Below are positions 8,382 to 18,108 of a DNA stretch of 64,000 nucleotides, in pieces. Origin of the DNA: Vibrio sp. Isolate34 (lineage in GTDB: Bacteria > Pseudomonadota > Gammaproteobacteria > Enterobacterales > Vibrionaceae); contig NZ_JAKEUO010000012.1 in NCBI RefSeq assembly GCF_022397915.1, positions 62,001 to 126,000 of the forward strand, in the 5' to 3' direction. A program made the translations under genes and the position numbers. Within the stretch, counting starts at the first letter, position 1, and every line of letters starts with the position of its first letter. Under the pieces are notes generated by a model. It saw only the letters and a program-made list of their open reading frames with translations. It was not told the origin of the DNA and ran no database searches.

Positions 8382-9812
8382 TTAACCGTTGTTACGGATC
8401 CACTCATCCATGTCTGTCTTAAGGTTGTCAGACTTAGTACCGAAGATAGCTTGAACGCCACCCGCAACTACTACAACACCTGCAGCGCCTAGTTTCTTCA
8501 GCTTGTCTTGGTCAACAACTGCTGTATCAGCAACTGCAACACGTAGACGAGTAATACAAGCGTCAAGACCTGTGATGTTCGCTTTGCCACCGAATGCAGC
8601 AACTAGCTCACCAGCAAGTTCAGAACCAGTCGCAACTGACTCTTCTTCTGACTCGTCTTCACGGCCTGGAGTTTTAAGGTCTAGAGCTTTAATCACAGTG
8701 CGGAATACGATGTAGTAAATTGCAGCGTAAGCGATACCACATACAACCATTAGGCCCATCTTAGACGCGTTGCCAGATAGAACTAGGAAGTCGATTAGAC
8801 CGTGTGAGAAAGATGTACCGTGTACAAAACCTAGAGTGTTCGCAAGAACGTAAGCAGAACCAGCTAGTAGAGCGTGGATTGCGTACAGTACAGGAGCAAC
8901 GAATAGGAATGAGAATTCGATTGGTTCAGTGATACCCGTTAGGAATGAAGTTAACGCAGCAGAAGCCATGATACCCATTACTTTAGCGCGGTTTTCAGGC
9001 TTAGCTGAGTGTGCAATAGCGATTGCAGCAGCAGGTAGACCGAACATCTTGAACATGTAACCACCAGCTAGCTGACCGAAGCCATTGCCCGCTGCACGAG
9101 ATGCGTCATCAGCAACTAGGTAACAAGTAAGAACACCGTTTTGAGTTTCGCCAGCAGCGTTTACACAAGTACCAGCTTCAAAGAAGAAAGGTACGTTCCA
9201 AACGTGGTGAAGACCGAATGGAATCAGAGAACGCTCAACGATACCGTAGATACCAAACGCCACTTGTGGATTTTGGTGAGCAGCCCAATCAGAGAACGCA
9301 GAGATTGCGCCGCCAACTGGTGGCCATACAATAGATAGTAGGATTGCTAGACCAATCGCAGAGAAACCTGTGATGATTGGCACAGCACGCTTACCAGCGA
9401 AGAAGCCAAGGTACTCTGGTAGTTGAATACGGAAGAAACGGTTGAATGCCCAAGCAGCAACACCACCGACTAGGATACCACCTAGTACACCAGTATCGAT
9501 TTTATCAACGCCCATTACACCAGCCATTACGCCTAGTGTAGCAGTCATGATGCCGTAACCAACGATTGCAGCTAGACCAGCTACACCATCGTTGTTAGTA
9601 AAGCCAAGTGCTACGCCTACTGCGAACAGTAGTGCCATTTGACCGAATACTGAACCACCAGCTTGTTCCATTAAGTTTGAAACGATTTCTGGAATGAAAG
9701 GAAGATCTGCTGCACCGACACCTAACAAAATACCTGCAACTGGTAAAACTGATACTGGAAGCATCAGAGACTTACCAACTTTCTGCAGGCTAGCAAAAAG
9801 GTTCTTAAACAT
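8382..9812 (-). CDS. ptsG: PTS glucose-specific transporter subunit EIICB
   Basis: This 476-residue membrane protein imports glucose and phosphorylates it to glucose-6-phosphate. The EIIC domain (about 1-380) has some ten hydrophobic segments and the conserved glucose-site stretch [12 protein letters not shown]. The EIIB domain (about 395-476) carries the phospho-accepting Cys419 in [10 protein letters not shown]. Length and order match E. coli PtsG (477 aa). AGGAG lies eight bases before the ATG. When glucose flows, dephosphorylated EIIB sequesters Mlc, whose gene is also in this window. EIIA-Glc (crr) is not here, so the chain is completed elsewhere. Confidence 0.96.
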   Translation of the reverse strand: MFKNLFASLQKVGKSLMLPVSVLPVAGILLGVGAADLPFIPEIVSNLMEQAGGSVFGQMALLFAVGVALGFTNNDGVAGLAAIVGYGIMTATLGVMAGVMGVDKIDTGVLGGILVGGVAAWAFNRFFRIQLPEYLGFFAGKRAVPIITGFSAIGLAILLSIVWPPVGGAISAFSDWAAHQNPQVAFGIYGIVERSLIPFGLHHVWNVPFFFEAGTCVNAAGETQNGVLTCYLVADDASRAAGNGFGQLAGGYMFKMFGLPAAAIAIAHSAKPENRAKVMGIMASAALTSFLTGITEPIEFSFLFVAPVLYAIHALLAGSAYVLANTLGFVHGTSFSHGLIDFLVLSGNASKMGLMVVCGIAYAAIYYIVFRTVIKALDLKTPGREDESEEESVATGSELAGELVAAFGGKANITGLDACITRLRVAVADTAVVDQDKLKKLGAAGVVVVAGGVQAIFGTKSDNLKTDMDEWIRNNG

Positions 9813-9912
9813 GTTTATGCTCCTGATAAAGATAAAATAATTATATGGGTACTAACGGCACACCCCCGTAGCCTATATGTTAGCACCCTGCGAAAATGTA
9901 ACCATGTATTGC

Positions 9913-9918
9913 ATTATA
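9913..9918 (-). promoter_or_regulatory. Possible -10 element of ptsG
   Basis: A perfect TATAAT on the minus strand lies about 100 bp before the ptsG start. The -35 region 17-18 bp upstream is poor, as expected for an activator-dependent promoter. A TGTGAT CRP half-site lies near 10000, but its second half is degenerate, so CRP control is only a guess. Confidence 0.35.
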
Positions 9919-10076
9919 TTTTCTGCCGCTAAATATATATTGATGGGGAACTAACTTTCTAGTCACTTACGAAATTTAGTTTCAAAACACGTCTTGGATC
10001 ACATGTCAAATCTAGAAATGCAATGCTTTACAAGAGTTTAATTAATTGAAATATATAGTTATTTTTCATGAGCTCT

Positions 10077-10101
10077 ATTATTTTACTGGGTAAATAAAAT
10101 A
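10077..10101. promoter_or_regulatory. Mlc-like operator upstream of ptsG
   Basis: The site reads ATTATTTTACT-GGG-TAAATAAAATA, a near-palindrome with the TTATTTT / AAATAAAA arms typical of Mlc and NagC operators, and it closely resembles the operator at E. coli ptsG. It lies about 265 bp before the ptsG start. mlc itself is about 6 kb away in this window. Confidence 0.55.
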
Positions 10102-10110
10102 GGAGCGAAT

Positions 10111-10132
10111 GTTATTTTTAGTAACAAAATTA
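10111..10132. promoter_or_regulatory. Second Mlc-like operator upstream of ptsG
   Basis: TTATTTT and AAAATTA arms with a 7-bp spacer make a second palindrome of the same class. Its centre is about 33 bp, roughly three helical turns, from the first site. Two phased sites would allow cooperative binding. It is weaker than the first. Confidence 0.4.
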
Positions 10133-10214
10133 CAAATGTTATAATTAGCGCTCTCAAGTTCAACATAATTCGTAAACATTAAAAAAAAACGTATTTTTGG
10201 TGATCAAAAACACA

Positions 10215-10238
10215 AAAAGGGAGCTTTCGCTCCCTTTT
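10215..10238. terminator. Terminator after tatD
   Basis: A 10-bp stem (AAAAGGGAGC / GCTCCCTTTT) with loop TTTC lies just past the tatD stop codon on the minus strand. It isolates the pabC-tatD block from the ptsG control region. Confidence 0.88.
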
Positions 10239-10256
10239 ATTTGTTTACTTAGTTTT

Positions 10257-11024
10257 TTATCGCAAAAAAAGTTTTTGGTAGTTTTTGGTCGTTTGTTCAG
10301 CAACCTCTTTCATCGATACACCTTTCAACTGAGCAATATAGGCCGCCACTTCCACGACATATGCAGGTTGATTCTGCTTCCCACGGTATGGGATTGGTGC
10401 CAAGTATGGAGAATCCGTCTCGATCAGTAACCTATCTAGCGGTAGGTTCTTAACAACTTCTTTAAGTTCTGTTGCCTGCTTAAAGGTCACAATGCCTGAA
10501 ATTGAGATATAGAAACCTAATTCCATTGCCGCTTCAGCGAACGCTTGATCTTCAGTAAAACAGTGAATCACACCACCACACTTCTCAGCACCACCATCAA
10601 GTAGAATCGCGAGAGTATCTTCACGCGCGTTACGAGTATGGATGATCAAAGGCTTGTTCAGCTCTACGGCCAACGCGACATGTTGCTTGAATCGCAGTTG
10701 TTGCAATTCAGCAGTCTCTGGTTGGTAGTGGTAATCTAGACCAGTCTCACCAATCGCAACGACTTTTGGGTTGTTCGCATATTCACGCATTCTCTCTAAG
10801 CAAAAATCACTCTCTACATCGAGAGGATGAACGCCACAAGATGCTTTAACGTTATCAAACGGCGAGATCATCTCGAGCATATTTTCAAACGAATCCAGTG
10901 TCACACCAACAGACAACAGTTGGTCTACGTTTGCTGCCTTCGCCTTGTTCACAACGTCTTCTACGTTTGTGTGTAAATCTTGGTAATCCAATTTGTCTAA
11001 ATGACAGTGGGAATCTACGAACAT
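10257..11024 (-). CDS. ycfH: TatD-family metal-dependent hydrolase (YcfH type)
   Basis: This 255-residue TIM-barrel protein begins MFVDSHCHLD, with the HxH metal motif, and later shows GETGLDYHY, IIHTRNA, GVIHCFT and ETDSPYLAP, the metal and catalytic motifs of TatD-type nucleases. I chose the Met at 11024 because GAGGAA precedes it and the family starts there; nine extra residues are possible upstream. The gene overlaps the 3' end of holB by a few bases, so translation is probably coupled. In many gamma-proteobacteria this gene follows holB, as here. Confidence 0.92.
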   Translation of the reverse strand: MFVDSHCHLDKLDYQDLHTNVEDVVNKAKAANVDQLLSVGVTLDSFENMLEMISPFDNVKASCGVHPLDVESDFCLERMREYANNPKVVAIGETGLDYHYQPETAELQQLRFKQHVALAVELNKPLIIHTRNAREDTLAILLDGGAEKCGGVIHCFTEDQAFAEAAMELGFYISISGIVTFKQATELKEVVKNLPLDRLLIETDSPYLAPIPYRGKQNQPAYVVEVAAYIAQLKGVSMKEVAEQTTKNYQKLFLR

Positions 11025-11980
11025 GTTTCCTCGCAAGTGGCTATCAGCCAATTCATTATGAGTAGCTCCGTATTGAGCCCAGGGTGTTGCTTTAGCTGCT
11101 CAATCAATATCAGCAGCTTATTCGATGCTGCATAAGCACTTTGATAAGACATCACCTCAACCAGTGCTTTCGCGCTAGGAGTGATAGCTTGATTCGCCAA
11201 GCCAAAATGCAGCTTCTGTACGTCAGACAATAAGTGCCATAGCCAACCTAATTGAATCAAAGGGTCTTTGCTAAGCTCTGTCGAGAATTTTAGCATGTCA
11301 GGTTGAGTACCCTTGATGACATTAACAAAGCCATCAAGCGCTTTGGTCGAAGCCTCTACCCCACCCTGCTCAAACATCGCCTTTGCTTTTAAAGGCGCGT
11401 TGTCATTGAGCGCTAAAATATATTTTGGAACAGCCTTACCAACTTCACCATCTAACCAAGCCGACCCAGCCTCTAACTGTGGGCTTACCACATTAAATTG
11501 TTGGCAACGACTAATGATAGTCGGCATCAAGCGGTTACTGTTACGAGTAGAAAGAATGAAGATACACTTGCTTGATGGCTCTTCCAGCGTTTTCAACAGC
11601 GCATTAGAGGCCGACTCATTCATTGCCTCTGCCGGGTTAAGCAAGATAACGCGTAAGCCACCCAATTGAGATGACTCTTGAGCCCAGCGGTTACTGGCAC
11701 GTACTTGATCAACGGTGATCGACTTACCTTCTTTCTCTGGCGAGATAACATGAAAATCAGGATGACTGCCTGATTTCATCAATTCACAGCTATGGCAAAA
11801 CCCGCACGACTCACTTTCGTAGTTGGTGCACATTAATGCTGCGGTAAGCTGGTCAATCAACGCATCAACGCCAAGCCCTTCCGGCGCATTAACAATCACC
11901 GAATTAGGAAAACGCTCAGCATCGAGACTTTTTTTCCACTCACTCCATACCGGTGTGAGCCAAGAATACACTTCAGCCAT
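11015..11980 (-). CDS. holB: DNA polymerase III subunit delta prime
   Basis: This 321-residue clamp-loader subunit has an AAA+-like N-terminal region with a degenerate P-loop (NAPEGLGVDALI). A zinc module follows (CTN...CGFCHSCELM), then the SRC motif (TIISRCQQF). HolB is the stator of the clamp loader that places the beta clamp on DNA. It sits six bases after tmk and overlaps tatD, in the order tmk-holB-tatD common to gamma-proteobacteria. The lack of an intact Walker A motif is normal for this subunit. Confidence 0.94.
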   Translation of the reverse strand: MAEVYSWLTPVWSEWKKSLDAERFPNSVIVNAPEGLGVDALIDQLTAALMCTNYESESCGFCHSCELMKSGSHPDFHVISPEKEGKSITVDQVRASNRWAQESSQLGGLRVILLNPAEAMNESASNALLKTLEEPSSKCIFILSTRNSNRLMPTIISRCQQFNVVSPQLEAGSAWLDGEVGKAVPKYILALNDNAPLKAKAMFEQGGVEASTKALDGFVNVIKGTQPDMLKFSTELSKDPLIQLGWLWHLLSDVQKLHFGLANQAITPSAKALVEVMSYQSAYAASNKLLILIEQLKQHPGLNTELLIMNWLIATCEETCS

Positions 11981-11986
11981 GACTAC

Positions 11987-12619
11987 CTACTGTTTGTCGA
12001 GCCAAGCACCAAGCGCTTGCTTAATATCCGCAGCCACTTGATCTATCTCTTGTTGCGCATTAATCACAAGAACCGTGTCGTCTTGTGCGGCAATCTCTAG
12101 GTAACGTTCGCGCGTACGGTCGAAAAATGAGATATCCATCTTTTCGATTCTATCTAGCTCACCACGACCACGTGCGCGCTCAAGCCCTACTCTAGGGTCT
12201 AAGTCCAAGTATAGGGTTAGATCAGGCTTAAAATCGCCTAGCGTGGTTGCTTTCAATGATTCCATCGTCGTGCGCGCGATTTGACGACCACCACCTTGAT
12301 AAGCCTGAGAAGACATATCATGGCGATCACCCAATACCCACTTGCCACTGTCTAGTGCAGGCTTGATCACGTTTTCGACTAATTGAACGCGTGCAGCGTA
12401 CATCAGCAGTAACTCAGTCATGTCTTGAAGCTTTTCGCCTTCGTGTTCTTCTTTTACCAGAGAACGCATCTTTTCTGCCAACACAGTACCACCCGGTTCA
12501 CGAGTGTTGACGAGTTCTTCTACACCAGATGCTTTCAATGTTTCTACGATGGCATTGATTGCAGTGCTCTTGCCTGCGCCTTCAAGGCCTTCAACCACGA
12601 TAAATTTCGACTGATTCAT
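11987..12619 (-). CDS. tmk: Thymidylate kinase
   Basis: This 210-residue enzyme phosphorylates dTMP to dTDP. It has the P-loop GLEGAGKST near the N-terminus, the substrate motif NTREPGGT, the DR motif in [16 protein letters not shown], and a basic LID region with [11 protein letters not shown]. Length is normal for the family. It lies ten bases after mltG and six before holB, within one minus-strand transcription unit. Confidence 0.96.
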   Translation of the reverse strand: MNQSKFIVVEGLEGAGKSTAINAIVETLKASGVEELVNTREPGGTVLAEKMRSLVKEEHEGEKLQDMTELLLMYAARVQLVENVIKPALDSGKWVLGDRHDMSSQAYQGGGRQIARTTMESLKATTLGDFKPDLTLYLDLDPRVGLERARGRGELDRIEKMDISFFDRTRERYLEIAAQDDTVLVINAQQEIDQVAADIKQALGAWLDKQ

Positions 12620-12629
12620 AATTTTTTCT

Positions 12630-13646
12630 TTATTTGTTTTTTCTTAATTGCTTTAAGTAAGCTCGTACTGCACGGTTGTGCTCAGCCAAACTCTTTGAAA
12701 ATACGTGACCGCCTGTTCCACTCGCAACAAAATACAGGTAGTTGCTGTTCTCTGGGTTCAGAGCTGCATTAATTGACGCTCGACCTGCCATGGCAATCGG
12801 CGTAGGTGGCAAACCGCTCATTGTGTATGTGTTGTAAGGCGTTGGCGTGCGCAGATCTTTCTTACGAATATTGCCTTTGTAGCTGTCACCCATGCCATAG
12901 ATAACCGTTGGGTCTGTTTGCAAACGCATACGCTTGTTCAAACGGTTAACGAATACAGAAGAAACACGCTCGCGCTCTGAAGCAACGGCCGTCTCTTTTT
13001 CAATAATAGATGCAAGAATCAAAGCTTCATAAGGTGACTTAAGAGGCAGTTTATCCGCTCTGTTTTCCCATTCATCGTTCACCACGTTCATTAGGTCACG
13101 ATGGGCACGTTTCAACAAATCTAAATCGGTTGTACCGTAGGTGTAGTGATAAGTTTCCGCTAAGAAAAGACCTTCTAGCTTCTCATTTTCGATGCCCAGC
13201 TTTTCAGCGATCTCTTTTTCAGAAACACCATCCAACGTTTGTTGAATGAATTCGTTGTCTTTTAGCTGCACTAGCCATTCATCAAAGCGACTGCCTTCAA
13301 CGAAAGTAATTGTGAATTGATGCTCTTTACCCTCAACAAGTACTTGTAGTGCCTGCTCTAGAGTCAAACCCGGCTCTAACAGGAATGTACCTGCTTTTAC
13401 GTCAACCAGCTCAGGATGTAACTTACGGATTAATTTCTCGTAAGGAGAAGCCTCAAATAGCCCTTCATTTATCAACTGTGCCAGAACACGATTAAAGCTG
13501 CTGCCTGAAGCAACGGTTACGACCTGTGGTTTTTCTAATTGGATGACTTGTTTCAGGTTATCTTGCGCTTGGTTATAAGCATAGAACCCAGCAGCGCCCG
13601 CTGCGATTAGGCACAAGATAAGAAAAATAAATAACTTTTTGATCAC
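12630..13646 (-). CDS. mltG: Endolytic murein transglycosylase MltG (YceG)
   Basis: This 338-residue protein has one N-terminal membrane helix (about 4-22) and a periplasmic YceG domain. The catalytic Glu lies in [17 protein letters not shown], equivalent to E218 of E. coli MltG. The enzyme cuts nascent glycan strands and sets glycan length. The start overlaps the pabC stop codon (ATGA-type, 4 bp), indicating coupled translation. The order pabC-mltG-tmk is conserved in Enterobacteria and Vibrio. Confidence 0.94.
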   Translation of the reverse strand: MIKKLFIFLILCLIAAGAAGFYAYNQAQDNLKQVIQLEKPQVVTVASGSSFNRVLAQLINEGLFEASPYEKLIRKLHPELVDVKAGTFLLEPGLTLEQALQVLVEGKEHQFTITFVEGSRFDEWLVQLKDNEFIQQTLDGVSEKEIAEKLGIENEKLEGLFLAETYHYTYGTTDLDLLKRAHRDLMNVVNDEWENRADKLPLKSPYEALILASIIEKETAVASERERVSSVFVNRLNKRMRLQTDPTVIYGMGDSYKGNIRKKDLRTPTPYNTYTMSGLPPTPIAMAGRASINAALNPENSNYLYFVASGTGGHVFSKSLAEHNRAVRAYLKQLRKNK

Positions 13647-14503
13647 GAGTTTAGTTGTCCTTGAAGGCTACGAGTAACGGTTCCAATGTTAAATTGGGTT
13701 TCACTAATACGGGTAACTGGGGCAACCCCTAAAATGGAGTTGGTTATGAAAACCTCATCAGCTTGCATGAGTTCAGATAAGCAGTAGTCACTAATAGTAA
13801 CGGAAAGTTCAGCTTGATTCAGCGCGGTTAACACTTGCTTACGCATAACCCCTGCGACGCCACTCTGCGTCAGTTGAGGTGTGAAAATGGTATCCCCTTT
13901 TCGCCAAAACAGATTAGCCATGGTGGTTTCAATAACATTACCTAAGATATCAAGCACCACACCATCGACTTCATTGGCCTGATCCATTTCATCTTTCATC
14001 AAGATTTGCTCAAGGCGATTATTGTGCTTATGCCCGGCAAGCAATGGGCTCAAGCCTAAAGCTTGTTGGCAGACACCGAGTTCAACACCAGAATCTTGCC
14101 ACGCTGAATAATGGCTTGGAAAAGCAAACGTACTGATGGTGACTGTAGGTTTAGCGATATTCTTGGTGCTATAACCTCTGCCACCAGAGCCGCGACTAAC
14201 GTGCAGCTTTATTCCTGCTTTTTCACCATGAGGCTTGTTTGTCTCATGGCGGTTCTCTATTTCATGAAGCGCATTGTTTTGGATATGTTGAAGTGCACTA
14301 TCGAGCCAAACATTAACCACATCCCAATCAAGTTCAGAAATGCGTAACGCTTTCAGGCATTCATCGACACGGCGCTGATGATCGTGAAAATGTTGAATCT
14401 GACCACCTTGAACAAGCATGGTGCTAAAACACCCGTCTCCGTACTGAAACGAACGGTCCAAGATATCGACAGTTTGTTGGCTTTCTCCATCAACCCAAAA
14501 CAT
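13643..14503 (-). CDS. pabC: Aminodeoxychorismate lyase
   Basis: This 286-residue PLP enzyme makes 4-aminobenzoate and pyruvate from aminodeoxychorismate for folate synthesis. The PLP Lys lies in HKHNNRLEQ, and the phosphate-binding segment is near SVTISDYCLS. It belongs to the class IV aminotransferase fold, so a branched-chain transaminase is the alternative, but length and context (mltG next) favour PabC. I prefer the Met at 14503 (MFWVDGE) because GGGG lies just upstream; the longer frame would start four codons earlier without a ribosome binding site. Confidence 0.9.
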   Translation of the reverse strand: MFWVDGESQQTVDILDRSFQYGDGCFSTMLVQGGQIQHFHDHQRRVDECLKALRISELDWDVVNVWLDSALQHIQNNALHEIENRHETNKPHGEKAGIKLHVSRGSGGRGYSTKNIAKPTVTISTFAFPSHYSAWQDSGVELGVCQQALGLSPLLAGHKHNNRLEQILMKDEMDQANEVDGVVLDILGNVIETTMANLFWRKGDTIFTPQLTQSGVAGVMRKQVLTALNQAELSVTISDYCLSELMQADEVFITNSILGVAPVTRISETQFNIGTVTRSLQGQLNS

Positions 14504-14521
14504 GTTTTTCCCCATAAAAAG

Positions 14522-14553
14522 AAACGGCTCAATGCTAAAGCATCAAGCCGTTT
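14522..14553 (-). terminator. Terminator after fabF
   Basis: The outer stem AAACGGCT / AGCCGTTT and inner stem ATGCT / AGCAT form a long hairpin. On the minus strand it is followed by TTTCTTTTT, just before pabC. It separates the fab cluster from the pabC block, perhaps incompletely. Confidence 0.8.
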
Positions 14554-14607
14554 AAAAACAAGTCTAATTGTGACTATCTACGAGTGTTTACGTCTTTAAT
14601 AAGATGA

Positions 14608-15852
14608 TTAAATCTTTTTGAAGATCAAACAGCCGTTTGTACCACCGAAACCGAATGAGTTACATGCAGCATATTCCATGTTGCTAACTTCACGCGCAGT
14701 GTGAGGTACTAAGTCAATATCTAAGCCTTCTTCAGGATCATCTAGGTTGATTGTTGGTGGAACAATTTGGTCAACCAGAGACATAGCCGTGATGATAGCT
14801 TCAGCAGAACCTGCAGCACCTAGAAGGTGACCAGTCATCGATTTCGTAGAAGAAACCAATACTTGCTTGCTGCCTGCTTCGCCAAGAGCACGTTTAATTC
14901 CCTTAACTTCCGCTACGTCACCCGCAGGAGTCGATGTACCGTGTGCGTTAACATAACCGATTTGTTCACCAGTAATGCCAGCATCACGCATAGCCGCTTC
15001 CATCGCTAGTGCACCACCAGAGCCATCTTCACTTGGAGATGTCATGTGGTAAGCATCACCCGACATACCGAAGCCAACTAGCTCACAGTAGATCTTAGCG
15101 CCACGAGCTTTCGCATGTTCGTACTCTTCAAGAACCATCATGCCTGCACCGTCACCAAGAACGAAGCCGTCACGGCCTTTGTCCCATGGACGAGAAGCTT
15201 TTTGAGGCTCATCGTTACGAGTAGACAGTGCTTTAGCCGCACCAAAACCGCCCATACCTAGTGGCGTTGATGCTTTTTCAGCACCACCCGCTAGCATTGC
15301 GTCAGCATCGCCGTATGCAATCATACGAGCCGCGTGACCAATGTTATGTAGGCCAGTCGTACATGCAGTAGAGATCGCGATGTTTGGACCGCGTAGGCCG
15401 CGCATGATCGACATGTGACCAGCAATCATATTCACGATCGTCGACGGTACGAAGAACGGGCTGATCTTACGAGGGCCTTTTTCAGTTAGAGCTTGGTGAC
15501 CTGCTTCGATCAAACCAAGACCACCAATACCAGAACCGATTGCAACACCCACACGTGGAGCGTTTTCTTCAGTAATAGTTAGGGCTGAATCATCTAAAGC
15601 TTGAATACCTGCTGCGACGCCGTACTGGATGAACAAGTCCATCTTACGAGCATCTTTTTTAGACATATACTCTTCGCAGTTAAAGTCTTTAACTAGACCT
15701 GCAAAACGAGTTGAGAAATTGGTTGCATCAAAGTGCTCGATATTAACGATACCACTTTGACCAGCTAGCAGGGCTTTCCAAGAAGATTCTACAGTGTTGC
15801 CTACCGGTGACAACATACCCATGCCAGTGACAACTACACGACGCTTGGACAC
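14608..15852 (-). CDS. fabF: 3-oxoacyl-ACP synthase II
   Basis: This 414-residue condensing enzyme elongates acyl-ACP with malonyl-ACP. The Cys-His-His triad is visible: Cys in [11 protein letters not shown], His in [11 protein letters not shown] and His in [11 protein letters not shown]. The C-terminal [10 protein letters not shown] is also standard. It lies last in the fab cluster, 93 bp after acpP with a stem-loop between them. Length matches E. coli FabF (413 aa). Confidence 0.96.
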   Translation of the reverse strand: MSKRRVVVTGMGMLSPVGNTVESSWKALLAGQSGIVNIEHFDATNFSTRFAGLVKDFNCEEYMSKKDARKMDLFIQYGVAAGIQALDDSALTITEENAPRVGVAIGSGIGGLGLIEAGHQALTEKGPRKISPFFVPSTIVNMIAGHMSIMRGLRGPNIAISTACTTGLHNIGHAARMIAYGDADAMLAGGAEKASTPLGMGGFGAAKALSTRNDEPQKASRPWDKGRDGFVLGDGAGMMVLEEYEHAKARGAKIYCELVGFGMSGDAYHMTSPSEDGSGGALAMEAAMRDAGITGEQIGYVNAHGTSTPAGDVAEVKGIKRALGEAGSKQVLVSSTKSMTGHLLGAAGSAEAIITAMSLVDQIVPPTINLDDPEEGLDIDLVPHTAREVSNMEYAACNSFGFGGTNGCLIFKKI

Positions 15853-15912
15853 GATTTTACACTCCGGAGATTGAGGTGATTTAAGATGAGGATAGATGAG
15901 TTAGATAAAACA

Positions 15913-15935
15913 CAGGCGGTCGAGGTGACCGCCTG
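15913..15935 (-). terminator. Hairpin between acpP and fabF, possible partial terminator
   Basis: A perfect 9-bp GC-rich stem (CAGGCGGTC / GACCGCCTG) with a 5-nt loop is followed on the minus strand by TGTTTTATCT, a weak T tract. It probably reduces readthrough or stabilises acpP mRNA, so that much more carrier protein than FabF is made. Confidence 0.65.
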
Positions 15936-15945
15936 GGAGAGATTA

Positions 15946-16179
15946 TTACTGAGCGCTAGTTACGTAATCGATAGCTGCTTGAACAGTAGTAATTTTCTCA
16001 GCTTCTTCATCTGGGATTTCAGTGTCGAATTCTTCTTCTAGAGCCATTACTAGCTCAACTGTGTCTAGAGAATCTGCACCTAGGTCATCAACGAAAGAAG
16101 CTTCGTTTTTAACTTCAGCTTCGTCTACACCTAGCTGTTCAACAATGATTTTCTTTACGCGTTCTTCGAGGTTGCTCAT
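15946..16179 (-). CDS. acpP: Acyl carrier protein
   Basis: This 77-residue acidic protein carries the growing acyl chain on phosphopantetheine attached to Ser in [14 protein letters not shown]. Length and sequence are close to E. coli AcpP. A 166-bp gap before it (towards fabG) leaves room for its own promoter, and a hairpin follows. It is shared by fatty-acid, lipid A and PlsX/PlsY phospholipid synthesis. Confidence 0.97.
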   Translation of the reverse strand: MSNLEERVKKIIVEQLGVDEAEVKNEASFVDDLGADSLDTVELVMALEEEFDTEIPDEEAEKITTVQAAIDYVTSAQ

Positions 16180-16345
16180 TTTTTCTTTTCCTTTACAGAG
16201 TTCGCTTTATGCGATGTTTTCCGTAGTTTATTCAATCTATTGAAAGTTGCAAGGTCAACTTTTCTGGTCAAACCACAATTTTCACGATTTTAACCGAAAT
16301 TACGTATGATCTTGACTTAAATCATGCACAAATGTTGCACATAAT

Positions 16346-17080
16346 TTACACCATGTACATACCGCCATTGACGTGAAGTGTTTCACCTGTGATATAAGCT
16401 GCCGCAGGTGACGCCAAAAATACCACAGCTTCAGCGATTTCGCGAGGGTCACCTAATCGACCTGCTGGTACATTCGCCAAAGTTGCTGCACGTTGGTCAT
16501 CATTTAGCGCTTTAGTCATATCAGTTTCGATGAAACCTGGAGCAACAGTGTTCACTGTAACGCCACGAGATGCAACTTCACGAGCCATTGATTTAGTAAA
16601 ACCAATTACACCAGCTTTAGCAGCAGCGTAGTTAGCTTGACCAGCGTTACCCATAGTACCTACTACAGAACCAACGTTAACGATACGGCCTTGACGCTTC
16701 TTCATCATGCCACGCAATACAGCTTTAGACATGCGGAAGATAGGCGTTAGGTTAGTATCGATGATGTCATTCCATTCGTCGTCTTTCATACGCATCAGTA
16801 GGTTATCACGGGTGATACCTGCGTTGTTAACTAGAATGTCAATCGCACCGAATTCATCGTTGATGGTTTTCAGTGTAGCAGCAATTGAGTCAGTATCCGT
16901 TACATTAAGAGCAAGGCCTTTACCGTTCTCACCTAGGTACTCGCTGATTGCAGCTGCGCCGCCTTCAGATGTCGCAGTACCGATAACTTTAGCACCACGC
17001 TCAACTAAAAGTTCAGCGATTGCACGACCGATGCCACGGCTTGCGCCTGTAACGAGTGCAACTTTGCCTTCTAAATTCAT
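16346..17080 (-). CDS. fabG: 3-oxoacyl-ACP reductase
   Basis: This 244-residue short-chain dehydrogenase reduces 3-oxoacyl-ACP with NADPH. It has the cofactor motif GASRGIG, the NNAG motif, and the Ser-Tyr-Lys triad in NVGSVVGTMGNAGQANYAAAK. Of two adjacent ATG codons I chose the second (17080), which gives the usual 244-residue length and better spacing from AGAGAAG. It lies 24 bp after fabD. Confidence 0.96.
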   Translation of the reverse strand: MNLEGKVALVTGASRGIGRAIAELLVERGAKVIGTATSEGGAAAISEYLGENGKGLALNVTDTDSIAATLKTINDEFGAIDILVNNAGITRDNLLMRMKDDEWNDIIDTNLTPIFRMSKAVLRGMMKKRQGRIVNVGSVVGTMGNAGQANYAAAKAGVIGFTKSMAREVASRGVTVNTVAPGFIETDMTKALNDDQRAATLANVPAGRLGDPREIAEAVVFLASPAAAYITGETLHVNGGMYMV

Positions 17081-17104
17081 CATAACTTCTCTATTAAGTG
17101 GTTA

Positions 17105-18028
17105 TTACTTAGCAGCTTCTAGTGATGCAGTGTCATTAACTGCAGCAGCTGTCATAGTTTTTACGATTCGTTTTGTTAGACCAGTAAGAACTTTACCTGG
17201 GCCTAATTCAAGTAGCTTCTCAACACCTTGCTCGTTCATCGCTTGTACACCTTCAGTCCAACGAACTGGGCTGTATAACTGACGAACAAGTGCGTCTTTG
17301 ATTTTTGCAGGGTCTGTTTCAGCAATAACATCAACGTTATTGATAACAGGCAGTGCTGGCGTGTTGAACTCTAGAGCTTCTAGAGCCACTGCTAGCTTGT
17401 CTGCTGCTGGCTTCATCAGTGCACAGTGAGATGGCACAGAAACAGGTAACGGCAGTGCACGCTTAGCGCCTGCTTCTTTACAAAGTGCACCAGCACGCTC
17501 TACTGCCGCTTTGTTACCCGCGATAACAACTTGGCCAGGAGAGTTAAAGTTAACTGGAGACACAACTTCGTCTTGCGCAGCTTCTTCACACGCTTTAGCA
17601 ATCGCTTCATCATCTAGACCGATGATTGCGTACATTGCACCCACGCCCGCAGGAACCGCTTCTTGCATCAGTTGACCACGTAGTTCAACCAGCTTAATCG
17701 CTTCTTTAAAGTCGATAACGCCCGCACATACTAGTGCAGAGTATTCGCCTAGGCTGTGACCTGCTAGGTTTACAGGTTGCTCTAGACCAAGCTCTTGCCA
17801 TACACGCCAAATTGCAACAGACGCTGTTAATAGAGCCGGTTGAGTGCGGAAAGTTTCATTTAGATTTTCTACTGGACCATCTTGAACCAATGCCCATAGA
17901 TCGTAACCAAGTGCTTCTGAAGCTTCAGCAAATGTCTGTTTAACAACATCATACTGTTCGCCTAGGTCAGCAAGCATACCGATAGCTTGAGAGCCTTGGC
18001 CTGGGAATACGATAGCAAACTTGCTCAT
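17105..18028 (-). CDS. fabD: Malonyl-CoA:ACP transacylase
   Basis: This 307-residue enzyme transfers malonyl groups from CoA to AcpP. The catalytic Ser lies in GHSLGEYSALV, the oxyanion segment is PGQGSQ and the catalytic His is in VSVPSHCALM. It sits between fabH and fabG, as in E. coli. An 80-bp gap with a stem-loop separates it from fabH. Confidence 0.96.
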   Translation of the reverse strand: MSKFAIVFPGQGSQAIGMLADLGEQYDVVKQTFAEASEALGYDLWALVQDGPVENLNETFRTQPALLTASVAIWRVWQELGLEQPVNLAGHSLGEYSALVCAGVIDFKEAIKLVELRGQLMQEAVPAGVGAMYAIIGLDDEAIAKACEEAAQDEVVSPVNFNSPGQVVIAGNKAAVERAGALCKEAGAKRALPLPVSVPSHCALMKPAADKLAVALEALEFNTPALPVINNVDVIAETDPAKIKDALVRQLYSPVRWTEGVQAMNEQGVEKLLELGPGKVLTGLTKRIVKTMTAAAVNDTASLEAAK

Positions 18029-18063
18029 TGTAATTATCCTTTAAGCAAAGCAAAAAATTGAAT

Positions 18064-18086
18064 AAGGCACATAAGTTATGTGCCTT
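18064..18086 (-). terminator. Hairpin between fabH and fabD
   Basis: A perfect 10-bp stem (AAGGCACATA / TATGTGCCTT) with a 3-nt loop lies between fabH and fabD. On the minus strand ATTCAATTTTTT follows at some distance. It may be an attenuator or an RNA-stabilising element, since the genes on both sides are usually cotranscribed. Confidence 0.55.
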
Positions 18087-18108
18087 GTTTGTTGATTATC
18101 GCTTGGGG

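Noticed and set aside
9961..10020. CRP site upstream of ptsG
   Set aside because: Only one half (TGTGAT) is good; the other half does not match, so no site was annotated.
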